Assembly: GCA_050084985.1 (NCBI GenBank) | Contig: JBITNC010000001.1 | Coordinates: 52,514,001 to 52,578,000, forward strand | Origin: Nageia nagi | Lineage: Eukaryota > Pinophyta | Direction: 5' to 3' | Length of the DNA: 64,000 bases | Shown: positions 1 to 12,290 of the stretch, one piece after another | Numbering within the stretch: position 1 is the first letter of the stretch | How the letters are laid out: each line of letters begins with the position of its first letter | Position numbers and translations under genes: made by a program | Notes under the pieces: model-generated | Databases searched by the model: none | What the model saw: the letters and a program-made list of their open reading frames with translations, nothing else | Told to the model about the DNA's origin: nothing

Positions 1-1325
1 GGAAGAGACAGGATGATGGCTTTAGTCTCAAGAAGATATTATTGGCCAAACATGTTCAAGGATGTGGAAAGCTATGTGAGAAGATACCTATTGTGCCAAC
101 AAGATAAGAGTGTGAGGAAACAACTAGCAAGTTTACTTCAACCTCTCCCAATACCAGTTAGACCTTGGGTGAGTGTCAGCATGGACTTTATTACTAGCCT
201 ACCAAAGGTGCGAGGATATACCAACATTATGGTAGTGGTTGATAGACTTTCTAAGTATGCAACATTCATCCCGTGTAAGTATCCATGCGAGGAAACAACT
301 GGTAGCTGAATACTTTTTAAGCATGTTGTGAAGTATTGGGGGATACCATTGAACATTATGTCACACAAGGATGCTCGGTTCACTAGTAACTTTTGGTCGA
401 AGTTATTCAAAATAATGGGCACAAAGTTGTTTCTATCCACAAGTCATCACCTGCAGATTGACGGCCAGACAGAGAGGATAAATGGGATTTTGGAAGAATA
501 CTTGAGACACTATGTGACTTCAGACCAAACAAACTGGCCTAACCTCCTAGACATTGCTCAGTTTAGTTATAATAGCCAGAAGTCATCCTCGAGTAAGTAT
601 ACACCATTTGAGTTGCCATGGTAGGCAACCAATTGCTCCTCACATGGTGGTACTAGAATACTATAGCACTTGCCCATAGGCAACTCAGTACTTGGAGGAT
701 TGGAAAGTGAGGATAGATGCAGCATGAGAGTTCCTACTGCAAGCTCAGGAAAGAATGCAAAAAAATGTAAATCAGAGGAGATGGGAGCTAGAGTTCAAGG
801 TTGGGGACTTGGTATTTTTGAGAATTGATGGAGACCACTTTAAGCCTACACCAGGAACATCAAAGTCTCTCACTAGGAGATATGAGGGGCCATTCAAAGT
901 GATTAAATGAATTGGCAAAGTGGCGTATAAAATCTAGTTACCAAGTCATCTACACATACATGATGTTTTTCATGTCAGCCAGCTGAGGCCATGTGTGGAA
1001 GATCTGGAGAATCCTAGAGGATGGTTCCCACTCACCCTCCTACCGGTATCATCGACAGACCATAGAATACAGTGAAAGAGATTAAGGGCATCGAACAAGG
1101 GGTTTTGGTAAGATTAAGAAAATTGAGTACCTTGTTGGATGGGAAGGTGAAACCATTAAAAATGAAACATGGGAAAGAGCAAAAGCTTATGGAACTTCGA
1201 GGACAAAATCTAAGAGTTCCTAGCTGAAGGCCATGAAAAATATTGGTGGCATGACTAGCACCAACTAGTTTCCAGAGACCCATTCATCCCTTCGAGGTAC
1301 ATTATTGATGAGTCATCAACATCTT
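1..1325 (+). pseudogene. Ty3/gypsy chromovirus pol, integrase to chromodomain end
   Basis: This is the C-terminal part of a gypsy polyprotein that enters from outside the window. The first reading frame shows the zinc-binding integrase N-terminus (YYWPNM...YVRRYLLCQQDK), then the core SVSMDFITSLPKV with the first catalytic Asp near 184. The same frame continues after one in-frame TGA (307-309) with KDARFT (second Asp, 370) and DGQTERI (Glu, 472). The frame breaks after 622. From about 764 another frame reads ELEFKVGDLVFLRI, then RRYEGPFKV and HDVFHVSQLRPC, the usual gypsy integrase C-terminus, with two more stops. At 1125-1190 a chromodomain remnant reads EYLVGWEG...NETWERA. This marks a chromovirus that is no longer coding-competent. 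Family assignment is secure; the lineage within chromoviruses is not resolved. Confidence 0.9.
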
Positions 1326-1326
1326 T

Positions 1327-1339
1327 AAGTGGGGGAGAA
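1327..1339 (+). other. Polypurine tract of the chromovirus
   Basis: The run AAGTGGGGGAGAA directly precedes a TGTGAGAGGG start, as expected for the plus-strand primer next to a 3' LTR. It lies 135 bp after the chromodomain remnant, which fits gypsy layout. Confidence 0.8.
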
Positions 1340-2290
1340 TGTGAGAGGGTCGCCTCTCTCAGGGTGGGTGAGTGTATAGAGCGTAACCTCTAGTACACAG
1401 GGATCCATTCCGATCCAACTATCATGCTTAGGAAACCATGGTGGATAAGGTTATGAGTCCATTCCTATGGTTGGACTAGGTGACATGGATGGGCGAATAA
1501 AGCTTAGGGGACCTTAGGGGTGATACCCATTTGAAGGTCACTGGTTGGGTGGTGAGCACCAGGCACTCTGGTAACTATGACAAACTGGTCTGATGCTCCA
1601 AGGGGTCAGACCAACTCTAGAGGCATGAGGCCTCGAGCAGTATGCAACTACAGATTTGATGGTTAGGCAGAGCTAGCTAGACGTGCAAGTCATGCCGTGC
1701 AGGTTGTACCCCAGCCTAAGTACCATGCCATCTATGATGGTGCCTGGTGGTATAAAAAATTAAATGAACCTAATTAAATGGAAGGGGCAAATTTTTTGAA
1801 CAGTAGAGACAATGCAAAAAAAATTGCATAGAGTTTAGGAGCAAAGGGGGTAACAAGGAGCAAAGGGTGGAACATATTTTTTCTTAGAACTCAAAAATAT
1901 CTACACGTTCTAGGAGCAAAGGGCAGAGCGAAGGGAGGTGGAGTCAATTGTGAGGGCCTAGAGGAGGGAGAAGGTAAGGTCGGCCTTAGAAACTAGTTGT
2001 GCAAGAGAAAATCTAGATCAAACACCTTTTCCTCTATCCTCAAAGTAAGTGAAAAAAATATGCTAGTGAAAAGGTGGAGGTCAAAAGAGCACTGTGAGGG
2101 TACAATGCTAATTAGAACAAACCAAGCAACAATACATTGAACGGAAGAAAAAAATAATGGCAATGGGAGACAAATGAGTAGAGCCATGGGTGAATGATAG
2201 GCTATGGAAGAGCAAATCCACAGGCGAATGATGGGTGGTAGAGGGTAGATCGTAGTTTTTTTTTATTTCAGTTTCCAAGCCCGTAAGGGC
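1340..2290 (+). mobile_element. 3' LTR of the chromovirus, right end uncertain
   Basis: The LTR begins TGTGAGAGGG right after the polypurine tract. A TATA-like stretch (TATAAAAAA) occurs near 1751. The sequence is richer in G than its surroundings up to about 1,960. The partner 5' LTR is outside the window, so the 3' boundary cannot be fixed. Around 2,290 the composition turns to long A/T runs that resemble the copia leader described next. Confidence 0.6.
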
Positions 2291-2905
2291 CTTTTTAAAC
2301 ATGCAGGATCTCCCTTTTTAAAAAAAAGCTACGAGGGCGTTTTTCAAAGGCTTGCAAGGATCTTCAAGACAAGAGACCCCCTTCTATTACTCTTGAAATT
2401 TTTTTTTGTTGTTCTTTTTTAATAAAAACATGTATATTGTAAGAATATTACCATGTAATGTATTAGCAATAAATTTTATGTTTCTCTTTAAAAAAAAAAA
2501 AAGCCTTTTTTTTAATAAAAATATGTATATTATAAAAAGGATTACAATGTAAAAGTAAGAAAAATAATTGTGAAAAAATTATAATAATAATTTTTGTGCA
2601 TAATTACAATAAACATTTTTTTTAAATATCAATATTTTTTATTTCAAGCTAATAAATTATAGCAATATATTAAACATCTTTTGTAACTAACTTAAAAAAA
2701 TGTTGTTAAAAGATTACATAACAATATATTGCTAAATTTAAGCATGTTTTGTAAAGGAAATAGACTAACACATAATATAAAATATGATAGTAAATAAGAT
2801 ACAAAGAAGAGGAAGGTTAATCCTTTGAAGTATTTTTACCTCTCAATAGAGTGAAGGATAAAGAATGAGGACCTCCAAGTTGCTGAAGAAGAGCTTCCGC
2901 ACCAA
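2291..2905 (-). mobile_element. AT-rich 5' leader of an old Ty1/copia element
   Basis: This stretch holds no open frame of note. Read on the minus strand from the PBS it starts like the leader of the younger copia element at 38,686 (a GAGGTAAAA word about 100 bp in), then becomes A/T runs. I see no gag or pol of this element. It is probably cut off by the neighbouring chromovirus LTR. Confidence 0.45.
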
Positions 2906-2917
2906 GCTTTGATACCA
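2906..2917 (-). other. Primer binding site (initiator Met tRNA type)
   Basis: On the minus strand this reads TGGTATCAAAGC, one base from the canonical TGGTATCAGAGC used by plant copia elements. It lies two bases from the LTR end at 2920, the same spacing as in the intact copia at 38,674. Confidence 0.85.
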
Positions 2918-2919
2918 AA

Positions 2920-3307
2920 TGAAGGATTTGGACTATAAAGAATACAATCTTAAATGCCAAGATTATATGAAATCCCTCTCAATCAACAAAATACTAAAGC
3001 ATAAGTAATCTTACAAAATAGATCAATAATAAAGTGCTTCCTCTAACTAGGAGTACATCCACTAACTAGATCTTATACTTTCACAAATATAACTCTCCTA
3101 CAATCCTCTTAACTTCATCTCCTAAACACTATCCTATGATCACAAATAGGGGTATTCTATTTATAGGCCAAAATCTCTCTTTAGATCACCCTTTTAACCA
3201 ATATACAAAAGCATGACATGCAACTCCCTTTAACCCAAGGGGCATGCTCATAACATGGAAGTGTAGGATAAATTACATTATCATATTCACTTAAATACTT
3301 AAGGTAT
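2920..3307 (-). mobile_element. Old copia 5' LTR, first part (split by insertion)
   Basis: The LTR ends CCTTCA on the minus strand and shares blocks in order with the copia LTR at 38,182-38,671: the GAGTACATCCAC...AACTAGATCT block, the TATA region (CTATTTATAG at 3158-3167 on the plus strand) and CCCTTTAACCCAAGGG. It stops abruptly at 3307, where the LTR of a Tat-like element begins. The missing start of this LTR reappears at 21,923-22,009. Together the parts give about 470 bp, against 490 bp in the young copy. Confidence 0.88.
3303..3307. repeat. Target-site duplication GGTAT, left copy
   Basis: GGTAT here matches GGTAT at 21,923-21,927. The two copies flank the outer ends of the three-LTR element and join the two halves of the old copia LTR, which supports them as a true target-site duplication. 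Confidence 0.85.
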
Positions 3308-4280
3308 TATGAGTATCAAAAATTATGCAATGGGATCTTCTGAATACTACTCTGCAACATCTAAAATGTTGCTTGATATTGATATGCTAAATGAATGGAT
3401 GGATGTTTAAACCTACAACAAAACCTGCAAGAAAATAAGTGTTAGTAGGGATCTCAACATTCTAGTCCCTTAAGACCCAAAAATGTACTCAAAAGAGGTA
3501 TAAAACCTCCTTGATTAACTATAGATCCCTCATCCAATAATCAAATGGATGACAGAAATAAGGATATGCCTAGAATGCAGTGTGATATGCCTATGCTATT
3601 CTAAACAAGATCAAGTAGTAAAAAGAAACTAAACTAGCATGAATCCAGCTTAGAAATACACTACATGCATACACAAATACATAAAAATATTATTTATATA
3701 AGGATAAATGCTCCAATGGCAATTTGATGTGCTCTCCAAGATAGCTCCAATACCTACAAGAAAGATCAAGAAATGTCCCTATGCTTTGGTTCAGATTTTG
3801 CATGGTTAAGTAGGCTTGGCTAATTCAAAGTTACATGGCTGGAAGAGCTTCAGTTGGCTAGAGAGTTCAAAGTTGGAGAGAGTTAAAACTTGCCAAGGGA
3901 GGGATTCTTAGTTGGAATGGATGTTGATTCATCTGGTAGACCCCTCCCAAGTCAAAAGGTGGTAGACTGAATGACTAATTATTTTGCCATGCATGTTCAT
4001 ATGCCACTTTTATTTTGGTTGTGTGTGGGAGCAAGACTATTTTTCATGTTTTGAAAGTTTAATTTTACATAGGGCCAACTAGTGGGCTCATTAGGATTTA
4101 ATCCTAACCAATCAGCCAGCTAACTAACCTCTCTAACCGATGGACCAACTAGATGATCTCCCTAATCAATGCATTGATTAGTTTCAGGGGTGACAAAGTG
4201 GTAACAAGGCTTAAGTTACCAAAAATAGACTGGGATGAATGATGAACAACCATAAAGGATGATGGGTGACCATAAGATAC
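3308..4280 (-). mobile_element. 3' LTR of the three-LTR element (5' end deleted)
   Basis: This aligns with 13,569-14,595 from TATGAG (TGTGAG in the other copy; the terminal CA has become TA) to about 4,280, then jumps into internal sequence. The first roughly 50 bp of the LTR, and about 500 bp of adjoining internal sequence present at 14,596-15,100, are missing here. Confidence 0.85.
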
Positions 4281-4334
4281 AAGCTGCAATGATACGATAA
4301 GCTGATACGATGGACTAACCACAACACATGAATC

Positions 4335-4830
4335 AGTTAGGATGAGAGCTAGTTTTGGCATATGATAGGTTGTGTAAGATTATCCTACTGAAATGTCATC
4401 GATGGAATAAATGTAAAACATGACATATGATACATGAAAAATAATTCTACTTTTCCCCAATAGTTGAAAGGTTACTATGATACAACTAGGATGAGAGCTA
4501 GTTTTGATGCATGATAAATGATTCTGCTTTGCCCCAATAGTCAAAGGGAAACTATGATACATTCAGGATGAGAGTTGGTTTTGATGCATAATAGGCCATA
4601 TAAGATCATCCTAAGAATAGCATCATGGTGGAACAATCATCTTAACAAAATATGATACATGCCAAATGATTTTGCTTTTCCCTAACACTTGAAAGGTGAA
4701 GATGACTAGTCAGGATGAGAGCTAGTTTTAGCGCATGATAGGCCATATAAGATAATCCTGAACATCATAAAATCCAATGAAGTCTACTTTTGATGTATGA
4801 TAGGTTGTATAATACTGAATTGGACCTCAT
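4335..4830 (-). repeat. About 150-bp subrepeats, copy A
   Basis: Units start with a GATGAGAGCTAGTTTT-like word near 4335, 4490, 4567 and 4713, each followed by ATGATAGGC..TATAAGATCATCC and then the TTTGCTTTGCCCC motif. The homologous array in copy B (15,146-15,700) has the more regular spacing. Confidence 0.75.
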
Positions 4831-7800
4831 TATTAAGGCTTAATTATCAAGGTGGGACAAACTTGACAAAATGCATATGAATCTAATCTACCTATTCTAA
4901 TCTAATGCAAAAAGTGAAATGATCTTTGCTTTGCCCCAATAGTTAAAGGGAATGTTAATAAACATGGTTAATCATTGGTAAATTGTTAATTGACTGACCA
5001 TGATACAATAAGCTCAAAGATAAAAGACAATTATGGTGGGAGATGAGTAAATGTTGTCCTAACCCATAATCTTCATTACTGGATGATCGCCAAAGGAGGA
5101 GTAGGCTCTAGTATTAACTCGCATGATGATAGGATATGCAAGATAAATAAGACATATAATGATAAATGATTAGTGATGGAGGATAAGCCACCAAATTACC
5201 AAGACTAGGATTACAATTGAGACTAATTACAATCGAAATGATAGAGACTACGACCACAGGTGAGACTAAGGTAGTCACATGATAGGGACTACGATCATTA
5301 ATGGGATAAATAGCCAAAGGATAGAGACTATGATCATGGGTATATATAAATGGATGGATGATAAAGACTATGATCACATGTGGGATATAAATAATAACAT
5401 AATAGAGGCTACAAAGATAATTAAACAAAAATGACCACAACCACAACTAAAATTAAATTGATGAGAAATAGCTTAAGACTTGATAGGATGATAGTTTCAA
5501 GCTTGAAAAGATTATTATATGATGGATTTATTAAATTTAAATTCAAATGATGACTAATCTGCTAACCAATAGACTAGTTAGGGATTGGATAATTATAGAT
5601 AAAGAAGAAGACACCGATTTTAGGAAACTGGTTAAAACTAAAATGCTATCGATCATGTGAATACGATCAAATTAGATGATAGCTTGATAAGGTTATGATT
5701 GAAAAAAAAAGGGGATCACACTACTCACAAGAGACCAAATAAAGATACTCATGATAGCAAAAATAGAATTGGCAACATGGCAAGAAGGGGATAAATGTTT
5801 GAACAAAATAAATCAAGTGTCACGACAGGATAGGGATAACAAAACATACATGAAAATCAAATAAACAACATGATAAAACATAGATAAATAATATGATCAT
5901 ATAAAATGATAAAATTCATCCACACTAAGATAAGAATGGAAGAAAGATAATACATTATTAAAATGTCCATCGACATGCTCGGATGGATAGAAAATAGAAT
6001 GATAAATACAAAATAGGAAAAATGCCAACACTGACCAAGATGACAATCCTATTGATAAGCCCAAATGGATGATGAGAAAAAAGAAAAAGATAAATACCAT
6101 GCTAAACCATTGATAGGGTTGAGAGAGCTAGAACCAAAGCTATTAGGTTCATAGGTAGGCGAGCTCGACGGGTTGACAGGCGAGCTAGGCTATTTGAAGA
6201 GGGCCACACACATGATGGGTAGGAAGCGGCACATGATGTTGAAGTATGGGTAAAATATCCATTGATCATTATTATGAACCAACTATGTCTAAAAGGTCAA
6301 ATACTAATGCTGATCATGGTGCTATACTATGTGTGCGATGGTGACCAAATGGTAGCATTCCTCAAGATGAAGTGCCTATGGACAAGCAAAGTGTAGGGAG
6401 TGAAACATGAGCATGTTCCACAGGTAGTAAAGGATGATCTTCCACATCTAGTATGAGAATAGACAAGGTATAGGATGATGCATAGATGATCAACATCATC
6501 TAACTGATGAATGAAGAGGATGGCATACTAGTGATGAATACTATCTATCCAAATGCATATGATGCCAAGGTAGAGGGTAGTCTACAATGTGAGGTAGGCA
6601 CACTGAATGACTTGCCCATGAATCTAATAGCAATCAAGCAAGATAGAAGAGGAATAAATAATAGAATCATAACTAATAGATTGAAAAGGATGACATAGAT
6701 GAAGGGGAAGAATAGAAGATATCAAGAAACTATCAAAGTTACCCAAAAGAGGCTAAAGATAAATGACAAAGATAAGGTGATGAGAGAACATATAATATCA
6801 TAAAGCAATTCAAATCATCGATCATCGATGAATATGAATGAAGTGTATTAAATGATAGCAATATGGAATACATATGGGATTATACACTTAACCATTTGAC
6901 TAAATGGTAAAGGAGAATAAACATGTAATCTTAATAAATGGATATGATATGAAAAATGATTATTTATTTTATTAAAAATAAAAATTGATTCCCACCAATA
7001 AACCTAGATGGTTGGAAAATGCAAAAAGAAAGATTCCCATTGACAATCCTAGTGGGTTGCCATGATGGTGCATCCAACACACGATCGAGTGACTAATCAT
7101 TTGAGTTAGATGAGTTGACATCATCACCAGAAGAGCTAGAGTTGAGCGACTCCAGCTGAAGAAGCAACTAATATGATAATGGTGGGAAGTGACACATGAA
7201 GGAGAAGTGGTGATATGCCACATCAAATAAGATGGAATGAATAAGTAGATGACCACTATATTCAATACTGACATATTGACAAGAAATAATGACTATATCA
7301 AAGTGCTCCCATAGATGAAGAGTCATCAAGTTAGTGTAACACACAAACTATAGTAGGAAGGGATTGAATGGGGTGCACACCATGATGACTCAAAAGCAAT
7401 AGAAATAAGCAAACATGATTAGCATGCTCAAGTCAATGTACCATGTAAGTCTCAAAGTAATTTTCAAGTTGCTTATGAATGAATGCAAGTCACTATCATG
7501 ATAGGGACTTAGCAGCAGATGTGACATGAAGGGCCAAGATTGTACAATATCAATGGTACATGATGAGGTTTGAAGCTCACTTAGGAGGGAAAGGAAGTGA
7601 AAGAGATCCATGATATGATGAATAATTATAGGAATAAAATGCAAGAAAAGAAAAGGGATGAAGAGAATAAGCTATGATAAACATAGGGGATGCACAACAT
7701 TATATACACTCAAAAAGATGCAGAGTGGTCCAAGCGATAATGATGGCAACAAAGGTAAATGAATAAAAAGAATGATCAAGATGAGAGATTCGTAGAAGTG

Positions 7801-8270
7801 AAAATCTTGTACTAACATGTAGGGTTGAATGATTGTGGTTTAAAAGGTCATAAGAAATTATGGAGGAAAAAGTGATGCAATATGCACGTAGTGACTGGAT
7901 AGGAATGTAATGATGATGACATTAATGGTAATGCATAAAAGGTAAATTAATGGATAGGACATAATGATGGGTACATGCATAGTGGCTATATGAATTATCA
8001 AGATGAGATGGTGAATAGACACATGGAAATAAGATAGATGATGAATATGGAATAATGAATAAGTGCATGGAAACACTGTGCGACCCTTAATGGTTATCAT
8101 GGCTATTAAATGGGACATAGTACATGAGAAGAATGTAGAGGATATACTGACTGATCATGGATCTAATAGAGCACTAGTGGAACCAAATCCATAGAGTAAT
8201 AAATAATGCCAGAGGGTCTACAAGTGGAAGAGGTGACAAAGATAAGGTCAAATACATATGAGGTACTCCT

Positions 8271-8687
8271 ATGAATGCAGGCAAAGAGACACAAGGATGG
8301 ATTGAAGTAGAGAATATATACTTGCACCAAGAACTAGCTAAAGCGAAGAGAGAAGCAAAGATACTAACATAGAAATACAACATGCTATGGAGAGAGAATA
8401 TCATGTGCATGCAGTCTTGGATAGAGCTCATGGCTAAACAAGACAAACTGATAGCAAAAAAGGAGGCAATGACTATAAAAGTTCAAGATATGGAACAAAA
8501 GCTAAAATGCAACTTTTACAACACTCATAATGATCTATGTCAAAACAAGGAGCAATGGAAGAGGAGAGGCAACATATATGATAACATCCTCTTACACCAT
8601 GGAATCCATGTTCTAAGGTCAACATTGGATTCCTTGGAATTGGATGAGACAACTATGCATTCTACTGAGGAGAACAATGATAAATGA
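8271..8687 (+). pseudogene. Antisense coiled-coil-like ORF in the internal block, copy A
   Basis: On the strand opposite to the element, a frame starts at ATG 8271 and runs 138 codons with one internal TAG (8370). The product is rich in Lys, Glu, Gln and Leu, with blocks such as QELAKAKREAKIL and QDMEQKLKCNF that suggest a coiled coil. The related frame in copy B (19,341-19,760) keeps the same wording despite more stops, including HSTEEN/DSTEEN near the C-terminus. The layout resembles the coiled-coil tail that follows the plant mobile domain in antisense relics of such elements, as at 27,440-29,420. I infer that origin; the domain itself is not readable here. Confidence 0.5.
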
Positions 8688-9116
8688 TAAAAATAATGAA
8701 TGAAAAAAATGATAAATGATAAATAATAAAATGATAAAAATGACTTCTTATTTGCCCTAGCATATGAAGGGAAATATGATCATAGGTACACAGAATTACC
8801 AAGCATATAGCCAATGCTCGCACAAAAAGATAAAAGATACATGATCTCTACTTTTCCGTAGTAGCTAAAGGGTGAAGGTGATTGTAGGTACGTAGACCTA
8901 CCGAGCGTATAGCATATGCTCGTATAAAAAGATAAATGATGCATGATCTTTGCTTTGCCCTAGTAGCTAAAGGAGAAATGATTGAACGTATCCATAGCAC
9001 ATATGCATATGATGCTCGTACAAAAATGAAAAATGATGCACAAAAAAAGAAGGCACAATGTACGATAGTGTGACAAGGATGTAATCACATGAGGAAAGGA
9101 TAAGGATAGGTTGATG

Positions 9117-9558
9117 GTGTGATGGGGACACATCACACAAAACTATAATACAAAGGATATGACAAGAACAAAAAGGTAGTGTGATGAGGACACACATCAC
9201 ACGAGAGGAAAAAAATATGTGATGAGGTCACACATCACATAAAGGAAAAATGTTGAAGGGATTAACATGATAGTGTGACAAAGAAAAATGTCACATAGAA
9301 GAATACTATAGTGTAAATGACATGATTGAATGATGATATGATGAGGAAATACATCACACAAGGAGACAAAGACAAAGGAATGACTCGATGAGAGGATGGT
9401 GTGATGAGGATACATGTCACACAGGAGGACAAGATAGAGATGAACATGATGGGTTGACGGTATGATGAGGAAACACATCATACGAATAATAATGCTAAAG
9501 AGGACATACCAAAGATGAACATGTTGGGTTGATAATGTGATGAAGACACACATCACAC
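9117..9558. repeat. Array of eight hairpin-forming repeats, copy A
   Basis: Imperfect palindromes of about 22-24 bp recur about every 60 bp, at 9117, 9179, 9217, 9274, 9336, 9399, 9460 and 9535. The type form is GTGTGATG, an 8-base loop, CATCACAC. Several units differ in both arms so that pairing is kept: ATGTGATG with CATCACAT (9217), TGTGACA with TGTCACA (9274), GTATGATG with CATCATAC (9460). A matching array lies in copy B. Confidence 0.85.
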
Positions 9559-10439
9559 AAGAGGACAAATGACTAAGTAGGATGGTATGATATATGATAA
9601 AGATGATGACTATTATCACTTAGCAAGTAGAAGGTGGGTTAACTTGAGAGCGATGTAGATGATGTCTAGAGGTAGATTATTTTGAGAGCAAATTTGACCT
9701 AAGAATGGGGCTAACTTCCATGCATGTTCAAGAATATTCTTACTTCATTACAGACCAAAATATAATATCTAACAACCTTGATCGAAGATAATTTCTAATA
9801 TGCTCAATCAAAGATAATGTCCAACAACCTTGATCAAAGATAATATCTAGCAACCTTGATTGAAGATAATGTTCAACAGCCTTGACACAGATGAGGACTA
9901 AGAGTGGAGCAACAAAATGATAAGTACAAGATGATGATAAAGGATAACAATGACACAATGATACAATGGCTTACACATGAACAAAATAAGATAAAAATAA
10001 AAATGCAACAAAGTCTGACATGACAAGATAGAAAAGAAAAGATAATACAAGATGATGAAGAGAAGAAAAATAAGACAAGGTGATGATATGTCAAGGATTC
10101 ATGATACACAAAAGGACCATGCTAAGGGATGTTTTGATTGTAGTCTCATGGATATACCAAGCATATTCATAGCATGTAGTAATATGATGCTTGTATAAAG
10201 GATAATGATAAAATGATAGATGACTTTTGCTTTATCCCAGTAGATGAAGGGAATGATTATCATTTCGCAAACCTACCAAGTGTACACATGCATACAATGC
10301 ATGCACCAAAATGAATATGATGATTATAAACATGCTTAACTTAACCAAAGACAAAATGATGATTACTATCAAGGATGGACACATGTCTAATCCCTCATAC
10401 AACAAAAGTGATGATAAACTTGCTTACGATGCTTGATGT

Positions 10440-11410
10440 TTTGATCATGATTTTGGCAAGTGATTGTTGACTATTTTAATTATTGATTGGATTATGTGTT
10501 TGGTTCTTATGTTGATATTAGCCCATTATTGATAAGATCTTGAATCTCATTCTTCAATCACATACATAGATTGTTTTCATGTCCACATTGCCTATGATAA
10601 TCATAAAATGTATTTGCCTTATACCTAGGTCTTGATGATGCTTCTTGAATTTGCTTGATTGGGCATAACATCAAAGTATTTATTCATAATAATGTTGGTA
10701 ATATGTTTCGATAAAGAGTCCCCCAAAGGAGTGAAATGTCTTCTCATCCTTGGTTTGTTTGATTTTAAGATAAGTTGACAAGTTGATATTTTTTGATTGA
10801 CTTCATATGATGATTGACTTGTTGATTGATCATGATATGTTCGATTATTATCATTATGTTGTTGATATTGATCATGATTATTATCTCATAATTTGATTTT
10901 TATCAATTTGATTTTGACTTCTTCAATGAGCATTGCTTGTGATAAAACATCCTCAAAATATTTGTGTTGTTGAATTTTTAAGATAGAGGATATTTGTTTA
11001 TGACAACTATTGGTAAAGATGTTGATAAGCTCATCATGTGGCAAGGAATGTGGTAAGTTTATTTCAATTGTTCTCCATCTAGCCACATAATCTTTGATTG
11101 ACTCATCATCATGTTTATATATGCTTAGCAAGTCCATTATTGATGATCTTCTCCTTATATTGATGGTGTAGTAGTTGAGAAATTGATTGGCCAATTGTTC
11201 GAAGGACAAGATGCTATGTTATGGCAAGTGGTTATACAAATCCAAAGCTTGGTCTCCCAATGTCATAGGGAAAACTCTTAACATGAGAACATCATCATGG
11301 GCAAAGTTGTAACAAGAATATTTGAGCCACATGAGATGTTCTAAAGGATCCTCTTTCCCTATAAATTTATCTATCTTTGGCATTTTGATGTTGTAAGGAT
11401 AGACTTTGAT
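10440..11410 (-). pseudogene. gag of the Tat/Ogre-like element
   Basis: On the minus strand the frame opens near 11,410 with IKMPKIDKFIGKEDPLEHL, continues with VFPMTLGDQALDLYNHLP, one stop near 11,213, then SFEQLANQFLNYY and DESIKDYVARWRTIEINLP. This is the retrotransposon gag core typical of Tat-group gypsy elements. Further downstream, after frameshifts, DYHRQCGHENNLC and LKNEIQDLINNGL near 10,490-10,600 match the zinc-knuckle-like C-terminal end. The usual protease and RT do not follow; non-coding repeats begin at about 10,400. Gag would form the particle coat. Stops make it inactive. Confidence 0.85.
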
Positions 11411-11947
11411 AAGGACTAATGGATGAATTGGTTCATGAAAAATTGATCAATATGTTATCTTTGACTTACCTTGATTATTAAATTTTTATTTGATTTTATC
11501 TAATATTTTTAAGATCTTGTCATATGAAGTTGAATTTTATTCTTGATGTTGATAAGCTTATCGTATGTTATGTCCCAATGGTTAATTCCATAATGCAATG
11601 GGAACAAAATGCTTTTATTGTTGAGCCATTTGATTGGTTAATCCTTGAATTTGAATTGATGATTGATGCATGATGAAAGAAGGATAAGCACTCTTACTTT
11701 AACAAGGGTGGGAGGCCACTTGTTGAAATTTGCCTCGGACTTGACTTGAACTTCATTATGTATCCCTTGAGGAAGGGAGACAATAGTCAATCACTAAGTC
11801 ATGAGGGGAGACTAAGGACTCAGATTGCATAATATGAGACATTGATAGATTAGCATACCTAGTCAGTTGAACTTGAGGACTTGACTAACCTTGATTAGAT
11901 GTAGCAAATGATGGAGTGCTAACACAAAAAGGAGGATAGCTATGACA

Positions 11948-12290
11948 TTAAGACACATGATAATGAAATACATGTCTAGGAGAAGAAGATGGAAAAAGGA
12001 TGGTTTGACTAACTTGAATTTGGACCATGAATTGTTCAAAGAGGTTAACTAAACCTTCTTGAACAATAGGATCATAAAAGAATTGATCCTTGATTAAAAG
12101 ATGAAGATCCTCAAACACATGTATTGACTTGATTGCACTAGCCAATTGAAAATCAAAAGGCATAGTGGCTGGACTAGATGAAGAATGATAAGAATGACAA
12201 GAAGGAGGACTAGAAACATGAGAAGGCAAAGACTCATGAGACAAAGAATGATTGATTGGACTAGAATGAAGAAGTTGACAAGGTGACTCA
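11948..12290 (-). pseudogene. Possible N-terminal gag segment
   Basis: A minus-strand frame of about 98 codons is rich in Ser and His at its start and contains DLHLLIKDQFFYDPIVQEG. It lies just upstream of the gag core and in the right orientation, so it may be the variable N-terminal part of gag. I recognise no domain in it. Confidence 0.4.

Larger units (their letters stand above)
4281..10400 (-). mobile_element. Long non-coding internal block of the element, copy A
   Basis: About 6 kb between gag and the 3' LTR with many stops in all frames. It is homologous to 15,100-21,029 until about 9,655, where copy B is cut off. It contains 150-bp subrepeats (4,335-4,830), antisense coding relics (8,271-8,687 best), a cluster of hairpins (9,117-9,558), and scattered copies of a motif like TTTGCTTTGCCCCAATAG followed by AAAGGG (near 4,510, 4,925, 8,945 and 10,208). 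After 9,655 it holds three short repeats with the word CAACCTTGAT (9,770-9,885). Confidence 0.75.

Noticed and set aside
5114-5446. Minus-strand ORF of 110 codons, rich in Ile, Tyr and His, in internal block A
   Set aside because: The homologous stretch in block B (16,096-16,524) has a different frame length and the same low-complexity wording. It lies in non-coding repeat DNA, and the composition follows from ATGAT-rich sequence.
6507-6698. Plus-strand ORF of 63 codons in block A as a separate gene
   Set aside because: No ATG-led counterpart stays open in block B, and no domain is visible. At most it is part of the antisense relic.
9060-9560. CRISPR-like array of palindromic repeats
   Set aside because: Repeats are imperfect, spacers are similar to each other, and the context is a plant retrotransposon.
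9197-9619. 140-codon minus-strand ORF over the hairpin array
   Set aside because: The frame only reads through the repeated palindromes; its repeated peptide reflects the DNA repeat and is not kept in block B.
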